This document shows, one piece after another, positions 46,488 through 58,333 of a stretch of 64,000 bases of DNA; the first letter of the stretch is position 1; each line of letters begins with the position of its first letter. A model generated the notes under the pieces. That model was not told the DNA's origin. It searched no databases and saw nothing but the letters and a program-made list of their open reading frames with translations. The translations under genes and the position numbers were made by a program. The stretch covers positions 20,664,353-20,728,352 of the forward strand of contig JAQFVV010012394.1 of assembly GCA_028023455.1 (NCBI GenBank), read 5' to 3'. The DNA is from Epiperipatus broadwayi. Taxonomy: Eukaryota > Onychophora > Udeonychophora > Euonychophora > Peripatidae.

Positions 46488-48000
46488 GTAATATTTATTA
46501 GTATATCTAGAAGTTTAGATTAGACATTTTTCTACAAAAAAGCATAAAATATCCACAAATAGTATACAGTAATGCTAAGAAATTTATCCATAAATACATC
46601 ACTATCCAACATTTCTATGGATATTATTTTTGAAATTATCTAAATCTAACTTTTGATATATAAGGGAAATATGTAACGTTATGGGCCAATGTTATTTTTA
46701 AACAGTTGCAGAGAAGAATTTTAAAAGATTTCATTCAGGTTAGAAGTTGTTTCTCTGTTAATTAAAAGAAAAGTTAGATATATATTTTCTGATTAAAAAT
46801 AAAACTCTGGTCTATGGAAAAAGATTTCCAAAATTTTCACCTTTTTTTTTTTATTATTTAAAAAAGGCTATTTCAGTAAAGAATCCTTGTATAAAATCAA
46901 ACCATTGTCATCAGCATAGATGAATTTCTCATATTCCACTACTAGAAGATCTGTGATAAAAAGATTAAATACTGTAGATAGAGATATTAAGATTATATAA
47001 TTTATTATCACTTAAATTTTTTTGTTAGAAAGCATTTTGTCAATAAATTAATGGCTTTATGCATATAAATACTTTAAGACTCTTTGAAGAAGACCATTTC
47101 CCAAAACAGAAACATAAATGAGATCAGAACAATAAAAGTAACATCAATTTTTAGACTACTTTGAAAATTCTTTTTAAGGTGAGTTTCTATTGGTAACACT
47201 TTCTGGGCCTAAATCTATTTTCGTTTTAAATGTAGATGATCCTGATATTGGGTAATATTTTCTTGGATTATTGTTACCTTAAAAAGACTGCTATAGTGTT
47301 GTTTTTGTGCCAAATTTTTGGAATAGTTTCTGTATTAATAATATTGCAGAATTGTTTCTCTAACCATACTTTAAATTTAGATTCTAATTTTTTTAAAAAC
47401 ATCTCAGTTCATTTTATCCTTTTAGGTCTATCTTGGTTTAAGATAGCTAAAAGCAAGTTTGGGTTCACAAATATTGGCTAGGATTCACCGATACCTTAAT
47501 GGCTTAGTTTGGATGAGATAAAAGTAACTTTATAAAAAAGAAGCTACTATTTCTGCCTTAATGATACTTTTTCTCATTCCATTAACATCAAGCCTACATG
47601 CATAAAAATAATCAAACCTTTCAAATAAATCTTGCAAAGTTTTGTTTTCCAGGATCTTTCTTTTCTTTTCTAGCATCATACAGATATTTTTTAAGTTCAT
47701 CAGCAATTTTAAAATCCTTTATAGACAAAAAATACAGCTATAAAAAATCAATCTGGAATGAATTGGTTTTACTATAACTGATATAATCTTATTAAGTCTA
47801 TTGTGACAAGAGAGAATGGATAGTTTTTATTAAAACTCTATTCTATTCATAATCCAAAATATTAAATCCACTTAGCTATCCTTAAATTCCTTCTGGGATA
47901 AGGTGAATTTCCAGAGAGATCAGGGTTACATTAATTTGGTTGTAGAAGGAATGATCCAATATTAATAGATCACTTCTTGTCAGAATAAAATATAAATCAG
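46488..48000. other. AT-rich DNA with no recognised gene
   Basis: No motif-bearing frame. The 81-codon frame at 47236-47481 is hydrophobic and aromatic-rich but has no family features and is probably chance. Confidence 0.45.
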
Positions 48001-48009
48001 GGTGAGTAT

Positions 48010-49310
48010 TTGTATAATGAATTATTTCCATCAGCTAATATTAATTGTTAAATAGTTTTAGAAAAAATGAACTTTATTTAAACTTTTCAAATGTGTTTAA
48101 CTATTAGTAATAGCACAAATCACAGGTAAATATAAAACACATTTCAAGTGGTATTGCTCTCCTCTCTGCTTTAGGTGTTTCTGCTATGATCAGTAGCAAT
48201 ACTAGCATATAAATAAATCAGGAACCTTTAAAATCATGAATATTTTTATTTAAGATCTCATTCTAACCAAATATGCTATTCTGTCACAGACAATAGACAG
48301 TAGATAGTTCATATATCGATCTATGAAGATCTTCCTGATTTCTTCACTTATTTCTTAAGAACAAGGATAATGAATTGCTTTCAAATACTATAAATTATTA
48401 CACTAGATTTGCTTATGAAGGTTTTTGCCATTTTCCTTTTTTGTACTTTTTCTTCAGCTATCCAATATTTTTGTCTTTTCTCAATTGAACATATGTTCAT
48501 TTACATGGTCTTCTAATTTAGATTTGATTTTTCTATTTTAATCATCAATTTATACTCTTTCACTTTTCAATGAGATGATTGGATTCACCAATATATATTT
48601 CTCCACATTCACACGGTATATTGTAAACATCTAAAATTTCATAAAAATATAAGTTGAAATACTGAAAAACAAAAACTGGATCTATAAGATACCATATAAA
48701 TGTAGGACAATGTATATTTATGAAAGCAATTGTTCCATTAAAAAGTGATTAAAGAAATTCAAACTGTTGATTAGAAAAGAAATAATTGTGTCCAAAGTAG
48801 CATACCATATATGTCTCAATGAACATGCATTTGAATGAGAAAGGATGCAATAATATTAGATATAAAAAAAATACAAAGAAGAAATTTTAAAGAAACTTAT
48901 GTGATGATGGCAAACAACCCTACAAGCCAGCCTAGAATAATAATCCATAATATCTGGAAATGGAAAAATCAGAAGGACTCTCATAAATATGTATATGAAT
49001 TGTCTACTGACTTTTGTCTGTGGCAGATGCCCCTTAAATTCAACATTCATGAAACTAAACAGTCCAAATTCAATTTCCAAGCTAATATTGTCACTAGTCA
49101 GGCCCACAGCACATGAAAAAGAGCAAACAATAATGTCAATTGAAATATTGCACTCTATTCTAACCTGGATGATGTGCGATTGCTAAGAATTGAATGTATT
49201 TGAAAAGTTTAAATAGTTTTGAATTTTTCTAAAAGACATTTAATAATTAATATTAGATGACACAAATAGACCAATATATAATTAAAACTAAATTAGCATC
49301 ATCACAAAAT
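48010..49310. mobile_element. Inverted pair of PLE copies f (minus) and g (plus)
   Basis: Copy f (48010-48640, minus) ends at its tail near 48015 and contains, going inward, a hammerhead-like region near 48160-48185, a tRNA-like remnant and a GIY-YIG piece (VYNIPCECGEIYIGESN, about 48615-48560). Copy g (48640-49310, plus) has a damaged GIY-YIG piece, then DIKKIQRRNFKE, NNPTSQPRIIIHNIW coding, a tRNA-like remnant and the common tail. The two meet head to head at about 48640. Neither has RT. Confidence 0.7.
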
Positions 49311-49990
49311 TTCAAACAAACTATAAATTGGGGGTTGCTTCTATGCCAGTTCTTCTGAGTGTTCCCATTTCCTTTGACATCATAAAGAATGTGTATATTG
49401 CTTAAACTCATCAATTCTGAAATGTCAATCTGATTTATCTTCTGTTGCATATTACCAAAGGTTACCATGGAAATTGGCTTATCCTAGGAAGTACAGGAAA
49501 ATCTGGAAAAGAAGACAGGAGAATTGTGTAATAAGATTTGTAAACAATAATTAACTATTCAAATAATAATTGCCTAAAATCATTTGAATTATCTTCAATA
49601 AAAGATGCACATTATTTAAAAAATGACAAATATTATTTTGTAGAATTAATTTGCAAAGGATCTTTATATTTTAGTATAGCCTCAATATTAATTTGTAGTT
49701 TTATTGTGCTTTCTAATTAAGGGCTAATGCCATGTGATATTAATTCTGATGAAGTTTCTTTTTATAGCTTTCTTAGATGCTTTAATAGTTTGTCATCTTT
49801 AATCAAAGATTCATTAAGATGAAATCTGATTTTCATGTGGTGACATATAGTTTTACGTAGTTTTGTAAGCAATTTACAGGAATGGCCAAAGAAAGATCAT
49901 CGTTCATTCAAACTATACTAATAATAACAAAGGAAGATAAAGAAAAGTGAATAAATTTGGGGTCAACATTTTTTAAGTATTATTATTATA
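49311..49990 (-). pseudogene. Block shared with 38821-39835, minus-strand coding relic
   Basis: Sequence downstream of PLE copy g that parallels the block downstream of copy c. On the minus strand it reads MKIRFHLNESLIKDD (about 49830) and ISELMSLSNIHILYD (near 49385-49429). It lacks element E, giving an empty-site comparison. Product unknown; frames are broken. Confidence 0.45.
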
Positions 49991-51125
49991 AAGATTAAAG
50001 AATTTTAAAAAAATAGACTGGATATGCAGCTTGAAGAAAATAATTGATAAAAAGATTTGTTATTTGATATTGAGAGATAAACAATAGTCTTAAAAATAAT
50101 ATAATTTAAAATAAGGTTACAGCAATGTAATAGTCAGATTCGTGAAGGAATAGAAAGATAACTGCTCTGTAATAATCTTCATATTCAATATAAGATAAAT
50201 ATTAATATTTTATATTTATGTGTGGGTTAGAGTCATGTAACTTATTATTAATATTCCAGTGCATAGTTTATTTTAAATGCAACAAATATACTAATCAAAG
50301 GTCAAGTAATGTGCAACTAAGCACATGATGTTTCTTCTTTAAGTAAATATGGTTTTTATATCAGCCAACATACTAATTTGCAGCTTTAATTATGGGGAAA
50401 GCACTGGACACGTTGTAAATAAGTTATTTGACTACTATATAGGCACACATAGATATAAATGGTGGAGTTTTATATATATGTAAATACATTCAGGCGTTAT
50501 CAACTTCAATATTTTTTTTATATATTTACACACACAGAGGGGTAAAGTATGTGGTTGGTTAAATGACGTGGCATAAAAAATAAAATAAAAAATGGTTTTA
50601 AAAAGTTATTTAAATTTTAAATTCGTAAACATACAAATAAACTTTTAAATTTAAATATTAGACTCATTTAGCGAATAAAAAAAGTGTTATCATAAAATAA
50701 ATCCTCTTAAAAGAGCAAATCCTGAAGTTCTTTTTAAAAACGCTCTTAGATTTCTCCATCATTATCTCCAAAATAACAAGAAAGCTACAAACCTAGGATA
50801 GACTTTCTTTTTTAATGGTGTGGAAACTTCAAGATTTGCTTTATAAATCACGTAAACGACCATCCATTATATAAGAAAAATTATAAAAAAAAAAAACCGA
50901 ACAAAATATTGAATTTAAACCCATATATCATAAAGATAATAATTTTGTAATATAATTTCTATAAAAAAAAACAATTTTAATTGAAATATAGCATGTAATA
51001 CTGAGAAAATCAATAATATCTAATTCAAAATATTAACATAGTCTGTAAAGGTTAAACGTAGCAGAAGTCATTTACATGTTTATTTAGCGAAATTAAAATA
51101 ATTAATCAATCAATCACTAGATGAT
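49991..51125. other. AT-rich DNA, nothing recognised
   Basis: About 1.1 kb of AT-rich sequence, with no motif-bearing frame or repeat terminus. Confidence 0.5.
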
Positions 51126-51141
51126 GTGTGAGTAGTATTTA

Positions 51142-51183
51142 GTTGTTTAAGAAGAAGTCAAAGTGCATCACATTACATCACAT
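51142..51183 (+). repeat. Fragment similar to the SGNH LINE 3' end
   Basis: gtttaagaagaagtcaaag followed by tgcatcacattacatcacat matches the last 35 bases of the LINE at 19068-19103 (gtttaaggagaagccataat then acatcacatcacatta). It may be a severely 5'-truncated copy or a SINE that borrows this 3' end. It is short, so chance is possible. Confidence 0.4.
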
Positions 51184-51619
51184 GATAGATCTATTAACAT
51201 TTTAAATTTTATTTAAAAATCTAAAAAGCAGTTGGTCAATACCAGATCACCATTCACTACGAAATCCAACTTCCTCAAGAAAATTATATTGCAAAGAAGC
51301 AAATATTTGAAGATTGTACTTCTTAAAATCCATACCTCTTTAGAAACGTAATTATTCCAGCCAATGTCGATAAACAACTTGATCACGTCATCATTTTTAT
51401 CTTCCATCATGCTTTAATCAACTATGAAATTTAACATCACCAATCTCTCCAATAACATATTTTGTCTGAAAAAAACAAAATCAAATGCATTATATCCCTT
51501 TGTAAATGACATGTGCCTTATTACACTTGAAGACTTTAAACAAATTTTTTTTGCAAAATTTATCTTAAAAAGACTAAATGAACTCATTCTTCATAAACAC
51601 TCTACTCACATTAGATAAT

Positions 51620-52560
51620 AAAAGATCTCTGTGCTCTCAAGCTAGTCTTTCAGTGCAAGTATTAGTCTCGATTGTAAGAAGAATAAATGTACAAATTATT
51701 TTGCATGCCAGGTTGATTTTAATACCACGTTTGATCTAGAGAATTGGAATACCCTACATAAACTTCTACCTGAACATAGATATCTGGTAATTGTTATCCA
51801 AAATTATCTGATCAACATATTAATTCATTAAAAAAATTACATCTGTTCTTCCACATACCTTAAATTGAGTTGGGTACTCCATAGGGACTATGGATTACAA
51901 CTTTCATTGCTGCTCTTTGCAATTTATATAAACCCCCTAATTAAGACAATTGAGAAATGTGCAGGGGTTATTTTCTTTCATATCTTGGAATGACTATCAT
52001 TTGTTGACAATGTCCTGATAATTTTTAGAGGCCTTGAGAACATTCTTTATGTTCTGCATATTTTTAATCAATTTCAAACATTGACTGGATCCATAATACA
52101 ATCCTGAAAATCATTGATATGTTAAATGTCCACTGGCCATAAATCATCATCATTCTTTACTTTCTCTTAATGTATGCAAATCAATTACATCACCACTTAA
52201 ACCATCTTATAGTGACCATATTTAACATAAAAATGAGAGCATTCTATCTCAAACGATTTAGTTTATCACGAATGTTCATATTGGAAATGCAATTTTTTTT
52301 TTTACTGTAGTCCATGGAAGTAAATATTTGATAATATTTTAACAGGATTATGTCCATAATCAAAGCATGTACCTGGGATTCATCCTTACATCTCTTATTA
52401 ATCAGAATGACATGATTTCCATCTGTAAAGAAGACCTATTGATTTGTCCTAATTTTTTGTTACCTTTACTAAAGTTAAAATTTACATCACAATATTAAAT
52501 GACCCTATTCTCACTACTACTCTACCCCTAATACTATTGTTTGTTTTATTGTATGCCAGA
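51620..52560 (+). pseudogene. Decayed LINE reverse transcriptase, possibly L1/Tx1-like
   Basis: One plus-strand frame reads LLFAIYINPLIKTIEKCAGV and, in the same frame, FVDNVLIIFRGLENILYVLH, then LTGSI. This resembles RT motif B's tail, motif C (xADDVLxF with the first Asp kept and the second changed to Asn) and the motif D area. Stops interrupt it. The family assignment rests on these partial matches only. The 64-codon frame at 51424-51618 may belong to the same relic. Confidence 0.4.
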
Positions 52561-53391
52561 AGATCCCCCTTTTTTTTTTATAAATTATGTTTTTAAGCTT
52601 GATGATCTACTAGACCAATATAATATCACATATCTTGTTGGTATTTCATTTAATGATTTAAACAAGATAATTTATTCTTTTACACTTCCATAAACTATTC
52701 TGCTTATTGCTAAGATTTTAAGTTCCAAATCTTTTGTGTTTCTCAATTATGGATATAATTTTCTTTTATTCTACTACATGGTACAAATCACATAATTTGT
52801 ACACAGTTTCATTATATTTGACAATAAAAAATACAATGTACTTAAAATAAGTAATAGAGAATGGTTTGACATTTTCGCCAGCAATATTCATGGACAAAAC
52901 TTGGCAATTTGCAATCTTTTTTAGTTACACAAATATAATGTAAAGATTATTTTTTTGAGTCTAACATTTTGCTAAAGCATATCACTTTATAGCAATTATA
53001 GATTACTTAATATTCATTTTGATGTTTTTCGTTTGTTTTTTGTAATAAATCGATAAAACATTTTTGACATCAACAACTGAAAAGAATTTATTATTTACTT
53101 TTATAAACAGCTGAGTGCAGTTTGATGTGGAACATCAAATTTATAGTGTTCCACACTGAAAATCAACTGCATCTTAAAAATAACTGATAAAACCTTTTTT
53201 ATCACAGATATTAAAACGTTTCGCTAATTTGTTATATACTATTTAAGTACTATTTATCAGAATTGTTTCTTACTTTTATTTATCCCACTTTTGTGGATAT
53301 GTGATGACACACTGAATTATGCATGCTAACATATACTGTGGAGTCATCATATGTTTTATCTATGAATTTTTTTATGTGAAAATATATCTGC
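52561..53391. other. AT-rich DNA with no recognised gene
   Basis: About 830 bp with no clear repeat terminus or frame. A weak mirrored phrase around 53107-53170 (ctgagtgcagtttgatgtgg and ccacactgaaaatcaactgc) could form a hairpin. Confidence 0.45.
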
Positions 53392-53879
53392 TGTGCTTAG
53401 TTTGGATTATATATAAACACAAACACATGTAAATTCATTTCTAGTATTATATTTATTTACAATTATGAAAACAAATATATACTCATATTTAGAACATGTT
53501 TTACAATGGCTATATTGTACCGGATACCATTGATGAGGTATAGCTCCTAGTTCTAAAGTGAACTACAGAATAAAGGACTGCATATGACTTTACAGGTTTT
53601 CTACCACTTTCAGATGTTTTTTGGCAGTTTGCCTTTTGAGTATGTCCAGTGACACTTCTCACTATACTATGCCAGTTTGCTCTTGATAGTGTTTGGTTTT
53701 AGCAGCATCCAGACCTTAACATGGACTTGCCTTGTTGTGTCAATTATTTAGCTTTGATAACTGTTGTCTGGAAAATGTGTATTCTGTCTTTTAGCTATGT
53801 GACAGTTAGAACTTGTATGAAAAATGAATATTCTGTTTTTCAGCTTGTGGCATTAGTTCTCTGACTCTACCTTCAAAAA

Positions 53880-54097
53880 GACAAAATTCTCCATATAATA
53901 GTACCCAGAAGGCTTGTGCATAAAATCCCTATCTAGTGCCTACTCATCCAATATCCCCAGACTAGTTTCTGGCTTGTGGCCATCATCAGTGAGGAGCCTT
54001 GGATCTGAGAGCACTGCACCTAGATCTTAGGATCTAATGCAACCCTCCAATTATGTGCTAGTATAGAAATGGTGATCATGTGATGTTTAGTGGTTTA
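53880..54097 (-). mobile_element. Family A element, copy A6, with intact hammerhead core
   Basis: Flanked by an exact 11-bp duplication accttcaaaaa (53869-53879 and 54098-54108) inside the 3' LTR. The homologous place in the 5' LTR has no insert. On the minus strand it starts AAACCACTAAACATCACATG and ends tatatggagaattttgtc, lacking some internal parts of A3 and A5. It carries the best-preserved hammerhead of the family. No ORF. Confidence 0.85.
53954..53995 (-). ncRNA. Hammerhead ribozyme, type-I layout
   Basis: On the minus strand, in order: stem I strand TCCTCA (53990-53995), CTGATGA (53983-53989), stem II TGGC-CACAA-GCCA (53970-53982), GAAAC (53965-53969), a two-base loop TA and GTC (53960-53962), then the stem I partner TGGGGA (53954-53959). 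Stem I pairs over 6 bp with one G-U. Stem III is minimal (A-U plus C-G closed by TA), as in PLE and retrozyme ribozymes, which may act as dimers. All catalytic core residues match the consensus. Stem II starts with U-A where the consensus has G-C. Predicted cleavage is 3' of GTC. Confidence 0.7.
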
Positions 54098-54549
54098 ACC
54101 TTCAAAAAAACTGACTATTTATTATCAGATCCCCATCTTTAATGACAGCATTTGGATTCAATGACCATCATCACCTATTGGTCCATTGTTGCCATTGTCT
54201 ATGCATTATCTATGTGTATATGCTTAGTTTTATGGTGATGAATGCTAAATTCAATCTAGATAGAATGGAATTTAGACTATTCCATTATTTGAAGGCAAGG
54301 TGGCTAAAATTACCTCTGGAGAACATAGTCATGCAGGTACATTTATAGGTATTTACTTCCTTTGTGGCTTCATCAGACTTAGTGACCTCATCAACAGATT
54401 CCATGTCATCATTTGTTGATCTTGGAATTGTAGGTTTATCACATCTGATTAATAATTCATCACTATGGCTTGTGACTCTTTGTCATGTGATGAGGTTTTG
54501 CTGATGCCTGGTCTTGGAACTGTAGGTTCATAAGCTAGTTGATGACTCA

Positions 54550-54879
54550 TCACTGTTGACTTACAACTTTGTCATTTGATGAGGTTTTGCTGCTAGCTGG
54601 TGATGAATAATTTAACTTTAGTTGGTTTCTGTGATAATGATGTTGTTGGCTACTGGCAGTTTTAATCCTTACTGTTTGTGACCCTTTAACATTGATCACC
54701 ACTGCTGGAACCCTTTTGGTGCTTCCATTAAACATGTGACATAGGATGCGAGTATCTAACCAGCTTTTTGTATTTTTAATCTCGTACATTATTTTAGGGT
54801 TCAAACACAGATTATTAATAACTACTTCTGGACATATCTTGTTTGAATTTATTGTTGTGATCTGGTTCACTTTATTCAC
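54550..54879 (-). pseudogene. Gypsy-like polyprotein C-terminal tail
   Basis: The 109-codon frame contains RVPAVVINVKGSQTVRIKTA and then HRNQLKLNYSS. These resemble the post-integrase chromodomain-like tail of Gypsy polyproteins (xxPGxVxxxxGxxxYxV...RHxDQLxxR). Its first part reads NKVNQITTINSNKI, continuous in style with the protease-adjacent region. RT, RNase H and integrase motifs that should lie between are missing. Confidence 0.55.
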
Positions 54880-55089
54880 TGTAAAATCTAAGTGAGTGTA
54901 CCAGTTACATTATAATAAATTGCTCTGTTTGCCAATAGATACTTCAAGAGACAGATATCTATTGGTCATTGTAATTTTAATTCTTGCCTGACCCAATAGT
55001 TCTACTAGATTGCCTTGGTAGTCAATAATTGTTTTGCTACTAGAATGCAGCTGATATTTATTTTTCTTATTAATAATAGCCTATATCTT

Positions 55090-55160
55090 TTTTCACATAA
55101 TTGACACTGCAGAACTGATGTCCAGTTCCATTGTAACAGATGTATCATTGATAAAACTTC
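55090..55160 (-). pseudogene. Aspartic protease remnant
   Basis: The minus-strand phrase VTMELDISSAVSIM matches the retroviral-type protease active-site region (xMELDTGxAxSxI), with the catalytic D-T/S-G changed to D-I-S. A downstream stretch LLGQARIKITMTNRYLSLEV fits the rest of the fold. Stops and frameshifts are present, so there is no functional enzyme. Confidence 0.55.
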
Positions 55161-55278
55161 AGCATTTAAAATCAGAGTCATTGCCTCTCATGTTGTTTAC
55201 ACAGGCATTTGTTTCTTTGATTTTAAATTACCTTTCTAGATTTTTTTCAATGGATACATCCATTCTGTAATTAGCAAC

Positions 55279-55620
55279 TTATTTCCATGTAAAATAAGTA
55301 GCTTTTGTGTGACTGACACATTTGTGATATGCACATACTATATACGAGTGGAAACATTCAGTGTATATGTGTATTGGTTGATTACATTTATAACAATGCT
55401 TTTCACTTGTTGGTGTTGATTTATATAAATACACTGTCAACTGGGTGCTTTCTGGACCCAATTTTCTGCTCAATGGTTTGAACGCTGTAGTCCATTTTCT
55501 TTAATAGACTTTCTTGATTAGCTATTGATTCCACTAGAGACATTTGGGAAACAATGGAATCAAATGTTTTATCAGGATCCATTAGGAGCCTCATCCTGAG
55601 GTTGTGGTCTCTCATGCCAC
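55279..55620 (-). pseudogene. Gag C-terminal region with zinc knuckles
   Basis: Two overlapping minus-strand frames make one gag relic. The upstream frame (55421-55615) reads MRDHNLRMRLLMDPDKTFDS, the RDxxxxGLxxxxxRxxLLxxxxLT-like block found before the knuckles of this Gypsy group. The downstream frame (55279-55473) carries CYKCNQPIHIYTEC and then CAYHKCVSHTKATY, a C-x2-C-x4-H-x4-C knuckle with a damaged second one. A frameshift joins them. Gag would form the particle and bind RNA. Confidence 0.65.
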
Positions 55621-56344
55621 AAATAAAATAATCTTACAGAACTTCATTGAAGAAGTCTTTGAAAATGCATTTTAAAGTTAGTTTTTTTTTAAAATTAATA
55701 TCAAAATATTTAGTTTTTCTTCTCCTCATGTGCAAAGATTGAAATAATATATCTGCATTATATATATATCTGCATTATAGTTAGGGGTTTTGAATAAAGA
55801 CATTAGTTAATAGATACAATGCTTGTCAAAATCAAAATCAGTCCGCACTTTAGGGATTATTTGGGTTTTATGAATCTAATAGGTCTGAGGTCCAATAATA
55901 AAAATGAGTGTGACTTATGATTTGAGTAATCTGTAAATAGAAGATTCCTTGGTCTTTATAGCTTCACCAATTCTCTGAATAGGCTGGATTGAATTCTTCA
56001 GTTGAGTTGATTTTAAACATTTTACTTTTCCCTCTTTATATCATGAGAAAAAAAAAACTTTTATTTGTGAGAGTAACCACTCAAGTTGATTTTTAACCTG
56101 TATTTGAGAACTACTGTTTGCATAACTAAGACAAAATCTAACAATCCACTGGGGGGAAAATTTGCCTTTATTAAGGAGTAACCACTCTTGTTTGATTTTA
56201 AATTTTTTTATTGACACACTTCTACATTAGCAGCCTTTTTTTTTATTAACCTAAAAATCCACAGGGGGCAAGACTTTGTCTTTATAAACTTTTTTTCCAG
56301 CCATGAGAAACTTTTTTTTTTATTGTTGACTGCACCCAATCTAT

Positions 56345-57170
56345 TGGGTTTAGTCTGGATTATATATAAATACAAATGTGTGTAAATATGTTTCTAATAT
56401 TATATTTATTAAAGAATAGGAAAATAAATATACTCTCATATTTACAATATATTTTTAAATGGCTACACTACACCTGCTACCATTGTTGAGGTATATTCTA
56501 GTTCTTGGGTGAAGTGCAGAAGAAGAGGTTGCATGTGCGCCACTTCCAGCTGTGTGTTGCAGCTTGCCTTGTGAGTAGATCTGATGACATATGGCTATAC
56601 TATGACAGCTTGCCTTGTGCCATTGTTGTGTTCTATCAGCTTCCTACCCTTAATATGGACTTGTCGCACAGTGATAGTCTGGAGAATGTATATTCTGTCT
56701 TTCAATTTTGTGACAGCAGTATTCCCAGAACATGGACTAAAAACTTGTGTTTTCTCTTTCAGCTTTGTGACAGTAGTTATCTGACCCTATATTAAAAAAA
56801 TGGCCGACTATTTATTGCCACATACCCATCCTTAATGGAAACATTTAGATTCAGTAAGTATCATCATCTATTGACCTATTTCTGGCATTGGCTATGCATT
56901 GTCTATCTGTATACACATAGATCCCTAGGGATGAATACTCAATCCAATTTATGTAAGATGGAATAATATTTATTTTTATAATGTGCAGACAGTATTGGAA
57001 TTAAATTGAGAGAGTGCAAATCTCTCAAGCCTTATGACTATCACCAGCCAATCAGATCAAGCACTGAGACAGAGAATTTCACAAGAAAAAGGTGGTTCCA
57101 CCTTCTTCTTTACTTGTCTTTCTATGGAGTAGTTCATTATTTGAAGGCAAGATGAGATATGACAATCTTA
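56345..57170 (-). repeat. 5' LTR of the Gypsy-like element
   Basis: Aligns with the 3' LTR except for an extra segment of about 170 bp near 56955-57125. That segment is bounded by atggaata and atggagta, a possible 8-bp duplication. It contains gagagagtgcaaatctctc, a small hairpin. Its source is not recognised. Confidence 0.7.
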
Positions 57171-57302
57171 AAACTTGTATATGTATAGTATATAATTGAT
57201 AAAAATAAACAAATGAGTTATTGTTCTGGATTTCATAAGAAGCTTAAGCACCAGAAGTAATAAACTTGATACCAGAATCATGGATCATGGTCTTCAGAAT
57301 GA

Positions 57303-58333
<1,031 letters not shown>

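Larger units (their letters stand above)
53392..54311 (-). repeat. 3' LTR of the Gypsy-like element
   Basis: Matches 56345-57170 segment by segment: ggattatatataaa, then tattctgtctttta/ca, then gacagt, then tattgg/acc, gatgaatgct/act and cattatttgaaggcaag. The 218-bp family A copy A6 plus its duplication lies inside. Without it the LTR is about 690 bp. Confidence 0.75.
53392..57170 (-). mobile_element. Deleted Ty3/Gypsy-like LTR retrotransposon
   Basis: Two related LTRs flank about 2 kb of internal sequence on the minus strand. The order is 5' LTR (57170-56345), gag with zinc knuckles, a protease remnant, then a C-terminal polyprotein tail, then 3' LTR (54311-53392). Reverse transcriptase, RNase H and integrase are absent, so a large internal deletion joins protease to the tail. 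LTR ends read TGTCATATCTCA...CA on the minus strand. The LTRs differ by many substitutions, so the copy is old. Copy A6 sits in the 3' LTR, and an insert of about 170 bp sits in the 5' LTR (about 56955-57125). Confidence 0.75.

Noticed and set aside
47236-47481. 81-codon hydrophobic frame as a small membrane protein
   Set aside because: Phe/Leu/Ile richness is expected from T-rich DNA and there is no homolog or context.
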